DNA from: Arsenicicoccus bolidensis DSM 15745
Lineage (GTDB): Bacteria; Actinomycetota; Actinomycetes; Actinomycetales; Dermatophilaceae
Assembly: GCF_000426385.1 (NCBI RefSeq)
Contig: NZ_AUFG01000027.1
Span: 1 to 50,897 of the forward strand
Length of the DNA stretch: 50,897 nucleotides
Direction of reading: 5' to 3'
Shown piece after piece: positions 9,303 through 17,482 of this stretch. Below the pieces are notes generated by a model that did no database searches, was not told where the DNA came from, and saw only the letters and a program-made list of their open reading frames with translations. Positions within the stretch are counted from its first letter, which is position 1. Each line of letters opens with the position of its first letter. The position numbers were made by a program, and so were the translations under genes.

Positions 9303-9980
9303 GTGACACCCGTGAAACGCAACGCCCTCGTCTCCGCCGCCGTCGTCGCCCTGCTCGTGGCCTTCATCGCTGGAGCCCTGGCACTGTCACCCAAGAAGGC
9401 CGACCCCGCCGACGCCGCCGGTGCGGCCACCGGAGCCGGGGCGGGGACGGGCAAGCTGGTGCGCGACGACAGCCACCGGCTCGGAGCCGCAGGGACGGGC
9501 AAGGTGACGCTGGTCGAGTTCCTCGACTTCGAGTGCGAGTCCTGCCGTGCGGCCTACCCCGTCGTGGAGGAGCTGCGCACCACGTACGCCGGCAAGGTCG
9601 ACTTCGTCGTGCGCTACTTCCCGATCCCCAGCCACGCCAACGCAGTCAACTCCGCTCTGGCTGTTGAGGCCGCTGCCCAGCAGGGCAAGTTCGAGGACAT
9701 GTACAAGCGCATGTACGACACGCAGGAGACGTGGGGTGAGCAGCAGGACTCCAAGGCGTCCCTGTTCCGCGGGTTCGCCCAAGAACTCGGTTTGGACATG
9801 GCCGCCTACGACAAGGCCGTCGCCGCCAAGGCCACCCAGGAGCGGGTGGAACGGGACCGGCAGGACGGCCTCGACCTCGGCGTGGAAGGCACCCCCACGT
9901 TCTTCCTCAACGGCAAGAAGCTGCAGCCGTCCTCGGTCCAGGACTTCCGCGACCAGATCGACGCCGCCCTCAATGGCTGA
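9303..9980 (+). CDS. DsbA-like membrane-anchored thioredoxin-fold oxidoreductase
   Basis: A 225-residue protein with one N-terminal membrane anchor (residues 8-28), an Ala/Gly linker, then a DsbA-type fold. The catalytic pair is C78-E-S-C81 in DFECESC; the cis-Pro loop is GTPTFF. Such extracytoplasmic proteins form disulfides in secreted proteins and are reoxidised by VKOR in actinobacteria. The VKOR gene starts within the 3' end of this one (ATG 9973), which supports that pairing. GTG 9303 or 9312 may be the start. Confidence 0.9.
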   Translation: MTPVKRNALVSAAVVALLVAFIAGALALSPKKADPADAAGAATGAGAGTGKLVRDDSHRLGAAGTGKVTLVEFLDFECESCRAAYPVVEELRTTYAGKVDFVVRYFPIPSHANAVNSALAVEAAAQQGKFEDMYKRMYDTQETWGEQQDSKASLFRGFAQELGLDMAAYDKAVAAKATQERVERDRQDGLDLGVEGTPTFFLNGKKLQPSSVQDFRDQIDAALNG

Positions 9981-10605
9981 ACCGGCACCAGGCCGAGCAG
10001 ACGCACCAGCAACGACCCAGCAGGACCGAATCGTGGGTCGGGGCACGGCTTGGGTCCTGACGCTCGCCAGCGTGGTCGGCTTGGTCGCCGCGTTCGTCCT
10101 GCTCCTCGAGAAGATCGCCCTGCTCACGGACCCGGCCTACGTGCCCTCCTGCAGCATCAACCCGGTGCTGTCCTGCGGGTCGGTCATGAACACCGACCAG
10201 GCCGCCGCGTTCGGGTTCCCCAACCCCATCCTCGGCGTCGCCGGGTTCACGGCCCTGCTGACCATCGGCGTGGTCCTGCTCACCCGGGCGGCACTGCCGG
10301 GATGGTTCTGGTGGGGCATCCAGGCCGGCACCACCCTCGGGGTCGTGTTCGTGCACTGGCTGATCCTCCAGAGCCTGTACCGCATCGGCGCCCTGTGCCC
10401 CTACTGCATGATCGTCTGGGTCGCGGCCATCACCGCGTTCGTCACGACCACCGCCCAGAACGTCAGAACCGGTCGGATTCCGTTCCCGGCGCGCCTTCGG
10501 CAGGTCGCGTCCTACAGTCCCAGCGTGATCACGGTATGGCTCGTGGTCATCGCCGCACTCATCGCTGTCCGGTTCTGGGACTACTGGGTGACGCTCGGCA
10601 GCTGA
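9973..10605 (+). CDS. vitamin K epoxide reductase family protein (VKOR)
   Basis: A 210-residue membrane protein. The four redox cysteines are C60 and C68 (SCSINPVLSCGS, spacing eight as in VKOR) and the CPYC pair C142/C145. The first helix is at 26-50, followed by three more plus a C-terminal helix. It reoxidises DsbA-type partners by passing electrons to quinone, replacing DsbB in actinobacteria. The start overlaps the dsbA-like gene by eight bases. Both look intact and would give the element its own disulfide-forming pair. Confidence 0.93.
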   Translation: MAEPAPGRADAPATTQQDRIVGRGTAWVLTLASVVGLVAAFVLLLEKIALLTDPAYVPSCSINPVLSCGSVMNTDQAAAFGFPNPILGVAGFTALLTIGVVLLTRAALPGWFWWGIQAGTTLGVVFVHWLILQSLYRIGALCPYCMIVWVAAITAFVTTTAQNVRTGRIPFPARLRQVASYSPSVITVWLVVIAALIAVRFWDYWVTLGS

Positions 10606-10656
10606 ACGCTGCTCGCGGCCTTGGTCGCGATCCGACCGCCATGGTCGCCAGATGCC

Positions 10657-10905
10657 TCAGATCGGCACCTGGAAGCCCGACACGAGCTCGGCCTGGAGCC
10701 ATCGGGTGAGGTCTTCCCAGACACCGGTGGGTAGCAGCACGCCCACGACGACGAGCAGCCCGCCCCCGACGAACTGGACGAGGCGATGGCGGTCGCGCAC
10801 CCAACCCGACACGCGTGCGAAGCGTTCGATCCCGGCCGCCGCGAGGATGAACGGCACCCCCCAGTCCGAGGGCGTGACAAGCCATCACGCCCGTACCACC
10901 ACCGG
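10657..10905 (-). pseudogene. ccdA (cytochrome c biogenesis/thiol transporter) 3' fragment
   Basis: On the minus strand, GVPFILAAAGIERFARV is followed by a hydrophobic segment (FVGGGLLVVVGVLLPTGVW): the C-terminal end of CcdA/DsbD-type membrane proteins. Just upstream, in another frame, HALGLG would complete the usual ALGLGVPF motif. The frames are separated by a run of six G on that strand, so an extra base broke it. The 5' part is missing beyond about 10905, next to the element end. It converges with the VKOR gene and is probably a captured scrap of a thiol-redox locus. Confidence 0.7.
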
Positions 10906-10907
10906 CC

Positions 10908-10957
10908 GGGGCCAGATCAAGCCGTCACCATGGGGCCACTTCGAGTTGACATAGTCA
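10908..10957. repeat. right end of IS21-like element
   Basis: Read on the minus strand the end starts TGACTATGTCAAC, continues with TGGCCCCAT and GTGACGGCTTGATC, and ends TGGCCCC. It aligns without gaps to 4039-4088 with about nine mismatches in 50. It holds two copies of the motif, against three on the left. Confidence 0.8.
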
Positions 10958-11108
10958 CACCATCGGAGAACTCACCCACCTGCTCACCGACGCCGCGGTG
11001 GCAGCGATCGAGTCCGGCGAGGAGGCGATCAACCAACGAACCTTGCTCATGGCGCCCTACGTCGGCCCCACCGAACGGCGCCGAATGTTCGAGCGCGAGC
11101 TGGCATGA
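10958..11108 (+). pseudogene. tniB: 3' remnant of tniB
   Basis: Reading from ACC 10959 gives TIGELTHLLTDAAVAAIE, a stretch of AINQRTL, then GPTERRRMFERELA and TGA 11106-11108. This is exactly the C-terminal end expected of TniB, and it resumes at the codon where the upstream part is broken (ACC ATC versus ACC ATT). The first six bases, CACCAT, are the repeat of the target site. The stop overlaps the tniQ start in an ATGA junction, as in intact tni operons. Confidence 0.88.
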
Positions 11109-12378
11109 CGGGCCGCTGGCCCCTGCACCCACCACCAGGTGAGGGCGAGGCGCTGACGTCCTGGCTCAGCCGGCTGGCCGAGGTCTACGGCTTCAGCGCT
11201 GAGGAGCTCATCCGGCACAACCTCGGCCCACCGGGAGGCTTCGGTCTTCCTGAAGACCACACCAGCGCTTTGGACCTAACCCCACCCGCAGGGGTGCTTC
11301 CTACGCTGGCCGCCCGCACCGGCGTCCCGCTGGACCAGCTGCGCCACATGACGGTCGCCGGGCAGGCGCCCTGGCTCCTGGACACCCTCGACCCCGAGCC
11401 AGTTCCCGGGGCGGCGTTCGATACCTACGTCCACCAGAACTCGGTGCTCCTGACCGCCAAGGAACGACCCCGGCGGCAGGTGCCCGGCTGGCGTGCCTGG
11501 TTACCGACCAGCACCAAGCACGGGGCGCTGCGCCGGGCCTGCCCGACCTGCCAGAGCACCGCCGCGGCTGGCACCTTCGGATTCACCCTGATCTCCCAGC
11601 TGCCGCTCACGCTCAGCTGCCCGCACCACGGCTGCCACCTCGACCCTGCCTTCGGCGGCCTTGGCGCCTTCGTCGCCTGGGAGAAGCAGGACACCGGCGC
11701 CCGCGCGGCACCGGCTGCGGTCGTCGCCATGGACGACGCACCCACCAGGCCCTGCGCACCGGCACGGTGACCTTGCCGCGCCGGTCCGTGCACGTGGGCG
11801 TGTGGTGTCGGCTGCTGCGCACCCTCATCGACGAGCTCTGCGCCCCCGTCTCGGCGCTGCGCACCCGCTCCCACCGAAGCGTCCGGCACATCTGGCACGT
11901 GGCCGGTCACCCCGTCCGCGCCGGCATGGTCGCTCCCTGGCGTCCCTACGAAGCGTTGCCCTGGCCCAAGCAGCAGATGCTCCTCGAAGCCGCTGCCGCC
12001 GCCCTTGACCTCATCGAGACCGGCGAGATCACCGCCCACGGCACCCTCGCGTCTCTGCTGACTCCAGAGCCCCACCGGCCCGTACCCGACGGCACCCCAC
12101 CAGATCGTCACTACTGGCAGCAGGCCGAGGACGCACTCAGCACGGCAGTAGCCCTTGCCCAGCATGATCCCGCCCCGGCCCGGCAACTGCTGGCAACCCT
12201 CACCGCCCTGACTCGCAGCGAGGTGACCTTCCAACGCATTCGCGATGACCTGATCGTCCTCGGCATCCCGGACGACCACCTCCCACGGACGCTGGCAGAG
12301 CAGCGTGCACGCCAGACGCCGGCCGGGCCGACAACGACTGTCACATCTTGCGAGTTGGGGACCCTTCGTAGGACATAG
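11105..12378 (+). pseudogene. tniQ: TniQ transposition protein, frameshifted
   Basis: Frame one (11105-11770) has the TniQ N-terminus (LTSWLSRLAEVYG) and a zinc-finger region (CPTC, then CPHHGCH). It derails after VVAMDD and stops. Reading one base over restores HQALRTGTVTLPRRSVHVG and continues to 12378. The likely lesion is one base lost around 11735-11742 (GACGAC before GCACCCACC). TniQ is the target-selection adaptor shared with Tn7 TnsD. It starts in the tniB stop (ATGA). Internal ATG 11767 could produce only the C-terminal part. Confidence 0.85.
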
Positions 12379-12474
12379 AATAGGTGACGGGTTACGTGAC
12401 AGAGACGCCGTGGGCAGCCGTTCCGCTGCGGACTGTCACGCAAACGGTCGTATACGTGATGAACGGAGAGCGCG
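12379..12474. promoter_or_regulatory. candidate res site of TniR
   Basis: The 96-bp gap before the resolvase gene holds the dyad CGTGACAG ... CTGTCACG plus further half-site-like CGTATACGTGATG. Tn402-type elements carry res immediately upstream of tniR. The site is inferred from place and symmetry only. Confidence 0.45.
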
Positions 12475-13089
12475 ATGCTTGTCGGGTACATGCGGGTCTC
12501 GAAAGCTGACGGGTCCCAGACCACCGACCTGCAACACGACGCCCTCATCGCCGCCGGCGTCGGTCCCGAACGGGTGTATGAGGATCGGGCATCCGGGAAG
12601 AGGGACGACCGCCCCGAGCTGGCCGCGTGTCTGAAGGGGCTGCGCGATGGGGACACTCTGGTGGTGTGGAAGCTGGATCGGCTCGGCCGGGACCTGCGCC
12701 ACCTGGTCAATATCGTCCACGACCTCACCGAGCACGGGATCGGGTTGAAGGTCCTAACCGGCCAGGGCGCGGCCATCGACACCACCACAGCCTCCGGCAA
12801 GCTCATCTTCGGCATCTTCGCCGCCCTGGCCGAGTTCGAACGCGAACTGATCTCCGAACGCACCACCGCCGGCCTGGTCGCCGCCCGTGCCCGCGGTCGC
12901 ACCGGTGGGCGGCCGTTCAAGATGACGCCCGCCAAGGTTCGCCTCGCCATGGCCTCCATGGGCAAGCCCGACACCCACGTCGGGGACCTCTGTGCCGAGC
13001 TCGGCGTCACCCGGCAGACTCTCTACCGCCATGTCTCACCCGCCGGGGAGCTCCGAGACGATGGCAAGAAAGTCCTCTCTCGACGGTAG
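12475..13089 (+). CDS. tniR: serine recombinase of the tni module (resolvase TniR)
   Basis: A 204-residue resolvase/invertase. Catalytic S9 is in GYMRVSK, the conserved arginine region is WKLDRLGRDLRHL, and the GIFAALAEFERELISERT helix precedes a C-terminal HTH (LGVTRQTLYRHV). It resolves cointegrates made by replicative Tn402-type transposition. An ATG at 12475 is preceded by CGGAGAG. This is the only tni gene that looks intact. The last 83 bases overlap an opposing open frame from the next module. Confidence 0.93.
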   Translation: MLVGYMRVSKADGSQTTDLQHDALIAAGVGPERVYEDRASGKRDDRPELAACLKGLRDGDTLVVWKLDRLGRDLRHLVNIVHDLTEHGIGLKVLTGQGAAIDTTTASGKLIFGIFAALAEFERELISERTTAGLVAARARGRTGGRPFKMTPAKVRLAMASMGKPDTHVGDLCAELGVTRQTLYRHVSPAGELRDDGKKVLSRR

Positions 13090-13867
13090 AACGAACCGAA
13101 CCCCGTCGGTGCCGTATACCGGCCCCGTCCCGGTGACGAGCACCGGACGGACCTACCGGGACGGCCGCTTCCTCGCAAGCGTAGTAACGGGTGTTGATGC
13201 GCATCGTGTCCGTAGCTGGTTCGGCTTGCGGAACGGGTCGCCCTCCCCACGTCGAATGGCCCAGCGGCAACCGGGTCGCTGCCGAGTCGAACCACGAGAG
13301 TCGGCACTCGTTTACCGGATCTGGCGATGAGCGAAAGTCCTCTGTCTTGATCAGGCGCGTGTCGTTGGGGAAAGACCCTGCACAGGCCGGCACACTTGCG
13401 CCCCGAGGAAACGGGAGTCGACTGTCAGTATCCGTCTTCGTGATGTGTGCCTTTAGCTCGTCGATCTTGGCTCTGAGGTCCCATGAGTTGAGGTCGGGGT
13501 CGTAGAACACGGTGTTGACGCTGTTGGTGTCGAAGGGGAGGCGTGTGCCGTGCTCCGCGACGATGACGAGCGGCTTGCCGATGGCTGTTCGGATGCCGGC
13601 CTCGAAGAGGACGTTTGGGTTGAGGGTGGAGAAGTCCGCAACAACAAGTTCGCAGTCATGAAGGTGGCCGATGATGGCTGCGTGGATGACGGTTGACCCG
13701 GCAGCAGTAGGGGGGACGACCTCGTAGCCGGCTGCGCCGATGGCCGGGGCAAGGAGCTCGTCGTGGACGTGCTGCCAGTGCTCGTCCCTATCACGGTAGT
13801 CGTGGTCTTTGGCGGGGCTGATGGGTCGGGCGACGAAGCACCGCGGGCATGGGTGCGCTGCGTTCAC
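13007..13867 (-). CDS. TIR / nucleoside deoxyribosyltransferase-like protein, C-terminus doubtful
   Basis: Residues 10-140 look like the NAD/nucleoside-processing fold shared by TIR-like and 2-deoxyribosyltransferase proteins: FVARPISP, then HLHDCELVVADFSTLNPNV, LFEAGIRTAIGKP with E89 as candidate catalytic Glu, and TVFYDP. After about residue 150 the sequence becomes rich in Arg/Pro without clear structure and runs into the 3' end of tniR. The true C-terminus was therefore probably lost to the transposon or a frameshift. ATG 13867 overlaps the stop of the upstream 104-residue gene. A role in defence or toxin action is inference only. Confidence 0.6.
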   Translation of the reverse strand: MNAAHPCPRCFVARPISPAKDHDYRDRDEHWQHVHDELLAPAIGAAGYEVVPPTAAGSTVIHAAIIGHLHDCELVVADFSTLNPNVLFEAGIRTAIGKPLVIVAEHGTRLPFDTNSVNTVFYDPDLNSWDLRAKIDELKAHITKTDTDSRLPFPRGASVPACAGSFPNDTRLIKTEDFRSSPDPVNECRLSWFDSAATRLPLGHSTWGGRPVPQAEPATDTMRINTRYYACEEAAVPVGPSGARHRDGAGIRHRRGSVRSTVERGLSCHRLGAPRRVRHGGRESAG

Positions 13868-14178
13868 TGAGGGTCGCCTTCAGCATAAGACGCGGCGTCC
13901 GACGGGCTGGACTGTCGCTGTGTTTGTGGGCGGCGGCGGGTGCGGCGCTTCTTGTCGGGCTCGTCGAGTCCGAGGCGGCGAAGTTCGTCGGCCGACCAGC
14001 CATCGGAGAGGGCGTCGCGGTAGGCCTTGAGATCGTCGTCCTCGGCGGCCGCAATCTGCTCGCGCAGGTCGGTCAGTGCCTGACGACTGGCGACGAGCTT
14101 GCGCACGGAGCTGATGCGGTTGTCCAGGAGCTCCCGCGCCTTAGCTTCGGTGGTCTGTACGTCGAGTGACTTTGCCAT
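13864..14178 (-). CDS. small helical protein coupled to the TIR-like gene
   Basis: A 104-residue, mostly helical protein. Residues 1-75 predict coiled coil (RELLDNRISSVRKLVASRQ, then DLREQIAAAEDDDLKAYRDAL). A basic RRTRRRPQTQRQ stretch follows near 80 that could bind nucleic acid. Its stop overlaps the start of the TIR-like gene by an ATGA-type junction, so the two form one minus-strand operon. I do not recognise the family. An antitoxin or adaptor role would fit the pairing but is not shown. Confidence 0.65.
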   Translation of the reverse strand: MAKSLDVQTTEAKARELLDNRISSVRKLVASRQALTDLREQIAAAEDDDLKAYRDALSDGWSADELRRLGLDEPDKKRRTRRRPQTQRQSSPSDAASYAEGDPQ

Positions 14179-14179
14179 G

Positions 14180-14407
14180 TTCTCAGCGTATCGGTGAGTG
14201 ACCGTGTGGGCAGGCTATGCGCGGTGTCGGTGCCCGTCCCGGCCGTTGGAACGAGCCGGCCCTTCGCGTTGCTTCGCCCAACAGGTCTGATCTCTGGACG
14301 GAGCAAGCTATATGATCCGGTGCCCGGATCGGCTTTCACCGCTACACTGAGGTGTGGACGATCCCGCAGGAGGCGGGTCGCTGCGCTGGCAGGGAGGTGA
14401 GACGCTC
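14180..14407. promoter_or_regulatory. intergenic region with mobC promoter and candidate oriT
   Basis: This 228-bp gap between divergent operons lies directly upstream of mobC and the relaxase, where MOBP plasmids usually keep oriT. It holds a perfect dyad GATCCGG-TGC-CCGGATC (14314-14330) preceded by AT-rich AGCTATATGATC, and a GC-rich CTTCGCGTTGCTTCGCCC stretch. The nick site cannot be assigned. GGGAGGTGAG at 14392-14401 is the mobC ribosome binding site. Confidence 0.45.
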
Positions 14408-14815
14408 ATGAGCGATGACGTCGAGCGCGTCGGTGCCGAGCGCAAGCCGTCGCGGCGTCGCCGCGTGGAGGGTGGACGCCAGCACCGCCACGTCGTGCGC
14501 GTCACCCCCGAGGAGGAGGCGCAGTTGCTGCGCCTGGCTCTGCGATACCGCGTGAGCGTGCCCAAGCTGCTCGTCGACTCGGCCCTTGCCGGTGGCAGTG
14601 AGGCGGCAGCTGAGAGCGCGACGACGCGCGCGGCGCTTCTCACGGAGTTGTTCGGCGTGCACCGTCTGCTCGCCAATATCGCCAACAACGTGAACCAGAT
14701 CGCCAAGGCCGCGAACTCGACTGGCGACATGCCCACACAGACGCCCGAGGTGCTGGCTGCCGTGCGCCGCGTCGCGGAGCGCATCGACGCCCTGGTGGAC
14801 AGGCTGTCGTCGTGA
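14408..14815 (+). CDS. mobC: MobC-like relaxosome accessory protein
   Basis: A 135-residue DNA-binding protein. The core VVRVTPEEEAQLLRLALRY, then VPKLLVDSAL is the ribbon-helix-helix-like MobC fold. The C-terminal half (ELFGVHRLLANIANNVNQIAKAAN) is the helical NNVNQIA region typical of MobC partners of MOBP relaxases. ATG 14408 is chosen because GGGAGGTGAG sits eight bases upstream; an earlier in-frame start lacks one. It overlaps the relaxase start (GTGA). It probably bends oriT DNA and helps the relaxase to open it. Confidence 0.88.
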   Translation: MSDDVERVGAERKPSRRRRVEGGRQHRHVVRVTPEEEAQLLRLALRYRVSVPKLLVDSALAGGSEAAAESATTRAALLTELFGVHRLLANIANNVNQIAKAANSTGDMPTQTPEVLAAVRRVAERIDALVDRLSS

Positions 14816-16494
14816 TCCCCAACATCACCAAGGGCGACCGGATGGCCGGTCTGATGGTCTACCTGACGGGTCCGGGCAAGCGCAATGAGCACACCGAGCC
14901 GCACCTCGTCGCGGGCGACCCCGCGATGATGGCGTGGCACGATGACAACGAGCTTGGTCGCAACGACGCCCTGGCGATTGCACGACACCTGGACCGCCCC
15001 CGACGCGCCTTCGGCGTCGAGGTCGCGGGCGGCCATGTGTGGCACTGCTCGCTGTCGTTGCGCGCGGAAGAGGGGCAACTCAGCGACGATCGGTGGAGAG
15101 AGATCTGCGAGGCGTTCGTGCGCAAGATGGGTCTCGACGACCACGAGGGCACGAAGGCGCCGACGCGATGGGTCGCCGTGCGGCACGGCGTCTCCCAGGC
15201 GGGCAACGACCATGTGCACCTCGTCGTGAACCTTGTGCGCGAGGACGGCACCAAGGCGGACGTGTGGGGGGACTACGGCGCGGCTCAGAAGGCGTGCCGC
15301 GAGCTGGAGGCCGAGTTCGGGTTGCAGCGCTTGGAGAGCGCGCAGCGCGACCGCGCGAGTCGCGGCTACCACCCCGCCGAGATCGAGGCTGACGCCCGCC
15401 GTCGAGCCCGTGGGAAGTTCGAGGCAGCACGCCGCCAGGGCAGCGAGTCGCGCACCTGGTGGAGCCTGCCGAAGGACGAACGCGACGGCCTGGTAGCCGC
15501 CCAGCGCACCGCCGACCAGCCCCGGTGGGCGCTCGCCCGGACGGTGCGTGCGTGCGCCACCGCGTCAGCCGACGAGGCCGAGTTCGTGCGCCGGATGCGG
15601 CGTCAAGGTGTGCTCGTGCGCGCCCGCTACGCCGAGGGCACGCACGACGTCGTGACCGGCTACAGCGTGGCGGCGAAGCCCGAGCCCGGCCAGCGTCCGA
15701 TTTGGTACGGCGGCGGCAACCTGGCGCGTGATCTGACGTTGCCGCGTCTGCGCGCCGAGTGGCCGGACACCCCGCAAGGGGCGAGCGCGGCGGCGGCCGA
15801 GTGGGGCGCAGCTCGTCGAGGCCGTCGACCCGTCGCTCCAGGCCGCGAGGTGCACGAGCCGGACCCGATGGTGTGGAGCGAGGTCGGTGCCGATTTGGAG
15901 CGGCTGCGGGAGCAGCTGCGGTCGATCCCGATCGAGGACCGGGATACGTGGGCGAGGGTCGCCCGTCAGACGTCGGGGGCGTTCGCAGCATGGTCGGCGC
16001 GCGTCGAGGGCACGCCCGGGCCGTTGGCGGCGACCGCGGACGCGCTGGCGAAGACGGCGGAGCTGCGCCGGCACCCCGTGCGTCCGGAGCGGGTGCCGAA
16101 GGCGTCAGCCGCGGGGGCAGCGATGCTGCTTATCGCAGCGTCGAAGGGCGGGCGTGGGACGGTGGCCCAGGCGGCGATGCTGCGCCAGCTGGCGAACTTG
16201 GCCAAGGCAGTCCATGACATGCACCGGGCGGACCAGGACGCGCGGCGGGCAGCGGAGATCGAGCGGGCGATTCGGGGGGAGCTCGCGACGGTCTCGGCGC
16301 GGCTGCCCGATCCCGGCCCGGTGGGTCATGCGGCCACGAAGGCGGTCGTGGCCGTGCGTACCGCGCGCCAGGGCCAGGCAGGTCCGCAAACCCCGATGGG
16401 GTCGCCGATCCCGAACCGGATCGAGCCGCAGCGCCCGGCTACGGCGGCGACGACGTCGACGAAGCGGGATCCCGATCCCGGTATCAACCGGTAG
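14812..16494 (+). CDS. MOBP-type relaxase/mobilisation nuclease
   Basis: A 560-residue relaxase that would nick oriT and stay bound to the transferred strand. The catalytic fold is N-terminal: HVWHCSLSL (H75, H78), then a helix with RWREICEAFVRKMGL, then the metal-binding HxH in GNDHVHLVVNLV (H134, H136). The nucleophilic Tyr is probably in the MAGLMVYLTG segment (Y17). The C-terminal half is helical and Arg-rich. It follows mobC with a four-base overlap. The coupling protein for export is on the same plasmid (19743-21548). Confidence 0.9.
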   Translation: MIPNITKGDRMAGLMVYLTGPGKRNEHTEPHLVAGDPAMMAWHDDNELGRNDALAIARHLDRPRRAFGVEVAGGHVWHCSLSLRAEEGQLSDDRWREICEAFVRKMGLDDHEGTKAPTRWVAVRHGVSQAGNDHVHLVVNLVREDGTKADVWGDYGAAQKACRELEAEFGLQRLESAQRDRASRGYHPAEIEADARRRARGKFEAARRQGSESRTWWSLPKDERDGLVAAQRTADQPRWALARTVRACATASADEAEFVRRMRRQGVLVRARYAEGTHDVVTGYSVAAKPEPGQRPIWYGGGNLARDLTLPRLRAEWPDTPQGASAAAAEWGAARRGRRPVAPGREVHEPDPMVWSEVGADLERLREQLRSIPIEDRDTWARVARQTSGAFAAWSARVEGTPGPLAATADALAKTAELRRHPVRPERVPKASAAGAAMLLIAASKGGRGTVAQAAMLRQLANLAKAVHDMHRADQDARRAAEIERAIRGELATVSARLPDPGPVGHAATKAVVAVRTARQGQAGPQTPMGSPIPNRIEPQRPATAATTSTKRDPDPGINR

Positions 16495-16511
16495 ATGAAG
16501 GAGTGGTGAGG

Positions 16512-17345
16512 ATGAGCACGCACGACAGTGACGGCATTGACGAGGCTCTGCAGGGGGTTACCCACCTCGCCCTGTCGACCGCGGCGCGGGTGGGTGAGCA
16601 GATGGCCCGCAGGTTGGCGCAGGAGTCTCGCGATGCGCAGGCCCGCAGCGAGCAGGCTGCGCGGGAGAGCGCTGCGCGGCTGCAGGCGGAGCGTGAAGCG
16701 GCTCGAGCCGCGCTCGCCCCGGTTCATCACGATCGGTGGTGGGACACGGCCGCGGCCGAGGACGTGACCGAGGCCTACACGACGGCGATGGCCTGGCGAG
16801 ACCTCGACCCTCTGGCGGCTCGAGCCGCCGAGCGGATCGTGGAGCAGGCCCGGACCCGCCATGGCGTCGACCTCGACGTGCGTCCGGCGGGGTTGACCGA
16901 GCTGAGGGCCGAAGCGGACGCCCGCGAGGAGCGGACTCGTGCCGGCGCTGAGCGGGCCGAGGCCGTCGAGCTGCTGGCCGGAGCGGATGCTCTGGACTCC
17001 TACGCTGAGCTGGAACGGGAACGCCGGGCCGGCGCCGAAGGGGACCAGGACCCACTAGAGGTCGGCAGCGGCCGCGAGGAGACCGAGGAGCAGACGGCTC
17101 GCGAGCAGCGAGCCCAAGCGGGCCTCGCGTACGACAGCGCTAAGCGCCGTGAGGCGCTGGCTCACGACATCGACGGTATCGAGAACCCCGTCGCGGTGGA
17201 CGCGCGGGTGCGCGCTGATGTGGCCCAGGGACGTCCGGCGACGGACGCGGTCGCTGGCCATCCTGGGCGGGCACCGAAGGCGCGCAGGACCAAGACCAAG
17301 TCCCAGGCCGCCCGTGCCGCGGGCCGGGGGGCGCAGAGCCGGTAG
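16512..17345 (+). CDS. coiled-coil protein downstream of the relaxase
   Basis: About 277 residues, highly charged and rich in Ala, Glu and Arg, with long predicted coiled coils (MARRLAQESRDAQARSEQAA; AEAVELLAGADALDSYAELE). It ends in a basic tail (KARRTKTKSQAARAAGRG). ATG 16512 is preferred because AAGGAG lies eight bases upstream. It follows the relaxase by 17 bases, so probably belongs to the mob operon. Similar proteins follow relaxases on actinobacterial plasmids. A relaxosome or DNA-binding role is possible; no enzyme motif seen. Confidence 0.8.
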   Translation: MSTHDSDGIDEALQGVTHLALSTAARVGEQMARRLAQESRDAQARSEQAARESAARLQAEREAARAALAPVHHDRWWDTAAAEDVTEAYTTAMAWRDLDPLAARAAERIVEQARTRHGVDLDVRPAGLTELRAEADAREERTRAGAERAEAVELLAGADALDSYAELERERRAGAEGDQDPLEVGSGREETEEQTAREQRAQAGLAYDSAKRREALAHDIDGIENPVAVDARVRADVAQGRPATDAVAGHPGRAPKARRTKTKSQAARAAGRGAQSR

Positions 17346-17482
17346 CGGGCCTGCGCAGCGGGGCGGGGGCAGGACGGGTTCCTGCTGCGGTAGTAAATCT
17401 GATGCGAGGCTAGGCGGCCGCAGGAGGTTGCGCTGACGCGGGGGGTGCGGGATACTAGTAAGTGAGCAGAGACCGGCCCTTC

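Larger units (their letters stand above)
4039..10957 (+). mobile_element. IS21-family element with metal-efflux and thiol-redox cargo
   Basis: A 6,919-bp unit is bounded by 50-bp inverted ends (about 41 of 50 matching) beginning TGACTGTGACAGG on the left and TGACTATGTCAAC on the right. CACCAT lies directly outside both ends (4033-4038, 10958-10963), a 6-bp target duplication. It splits tniB. Inside are istA, istB, an ArsR-type regulator, two cation-diffusion transporters, DUF3703, a DsbA-like protein, VKOR and a ccdA fragment. IS21 elements normally hold only istAB with multiple terminal repeats, TG...CA tips and 4-8-bp duplications. No inverted end was found just after istB, so the cargo appears to belong to the unit. 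Confidence 0.82.

Noticed and set aside
1509..13237. Direct similarity between GTGTCCGTACC near 1512 and GTGTCCGTAGC near 13206 as ends of the Tn402-like element
   Set aside because: Short, in direct rather than inverted orientation and inside other sequence; probably chance.
13023..13307. Minus-strand frames (e.g. ending FLAIVSELPGG) opposite the 3' end of tniR
   Set aside because: The readable pieces lie across frames and overlap a well-formed resolvase C-terminus; I regard them as chance or decay of the neighbouring gene.
15080..15991. 303-residue minus-strand frame under the relaxase
   Set aside because: Arg/Pro-rich antisense shadow of a protein with clear relaxase motifs.
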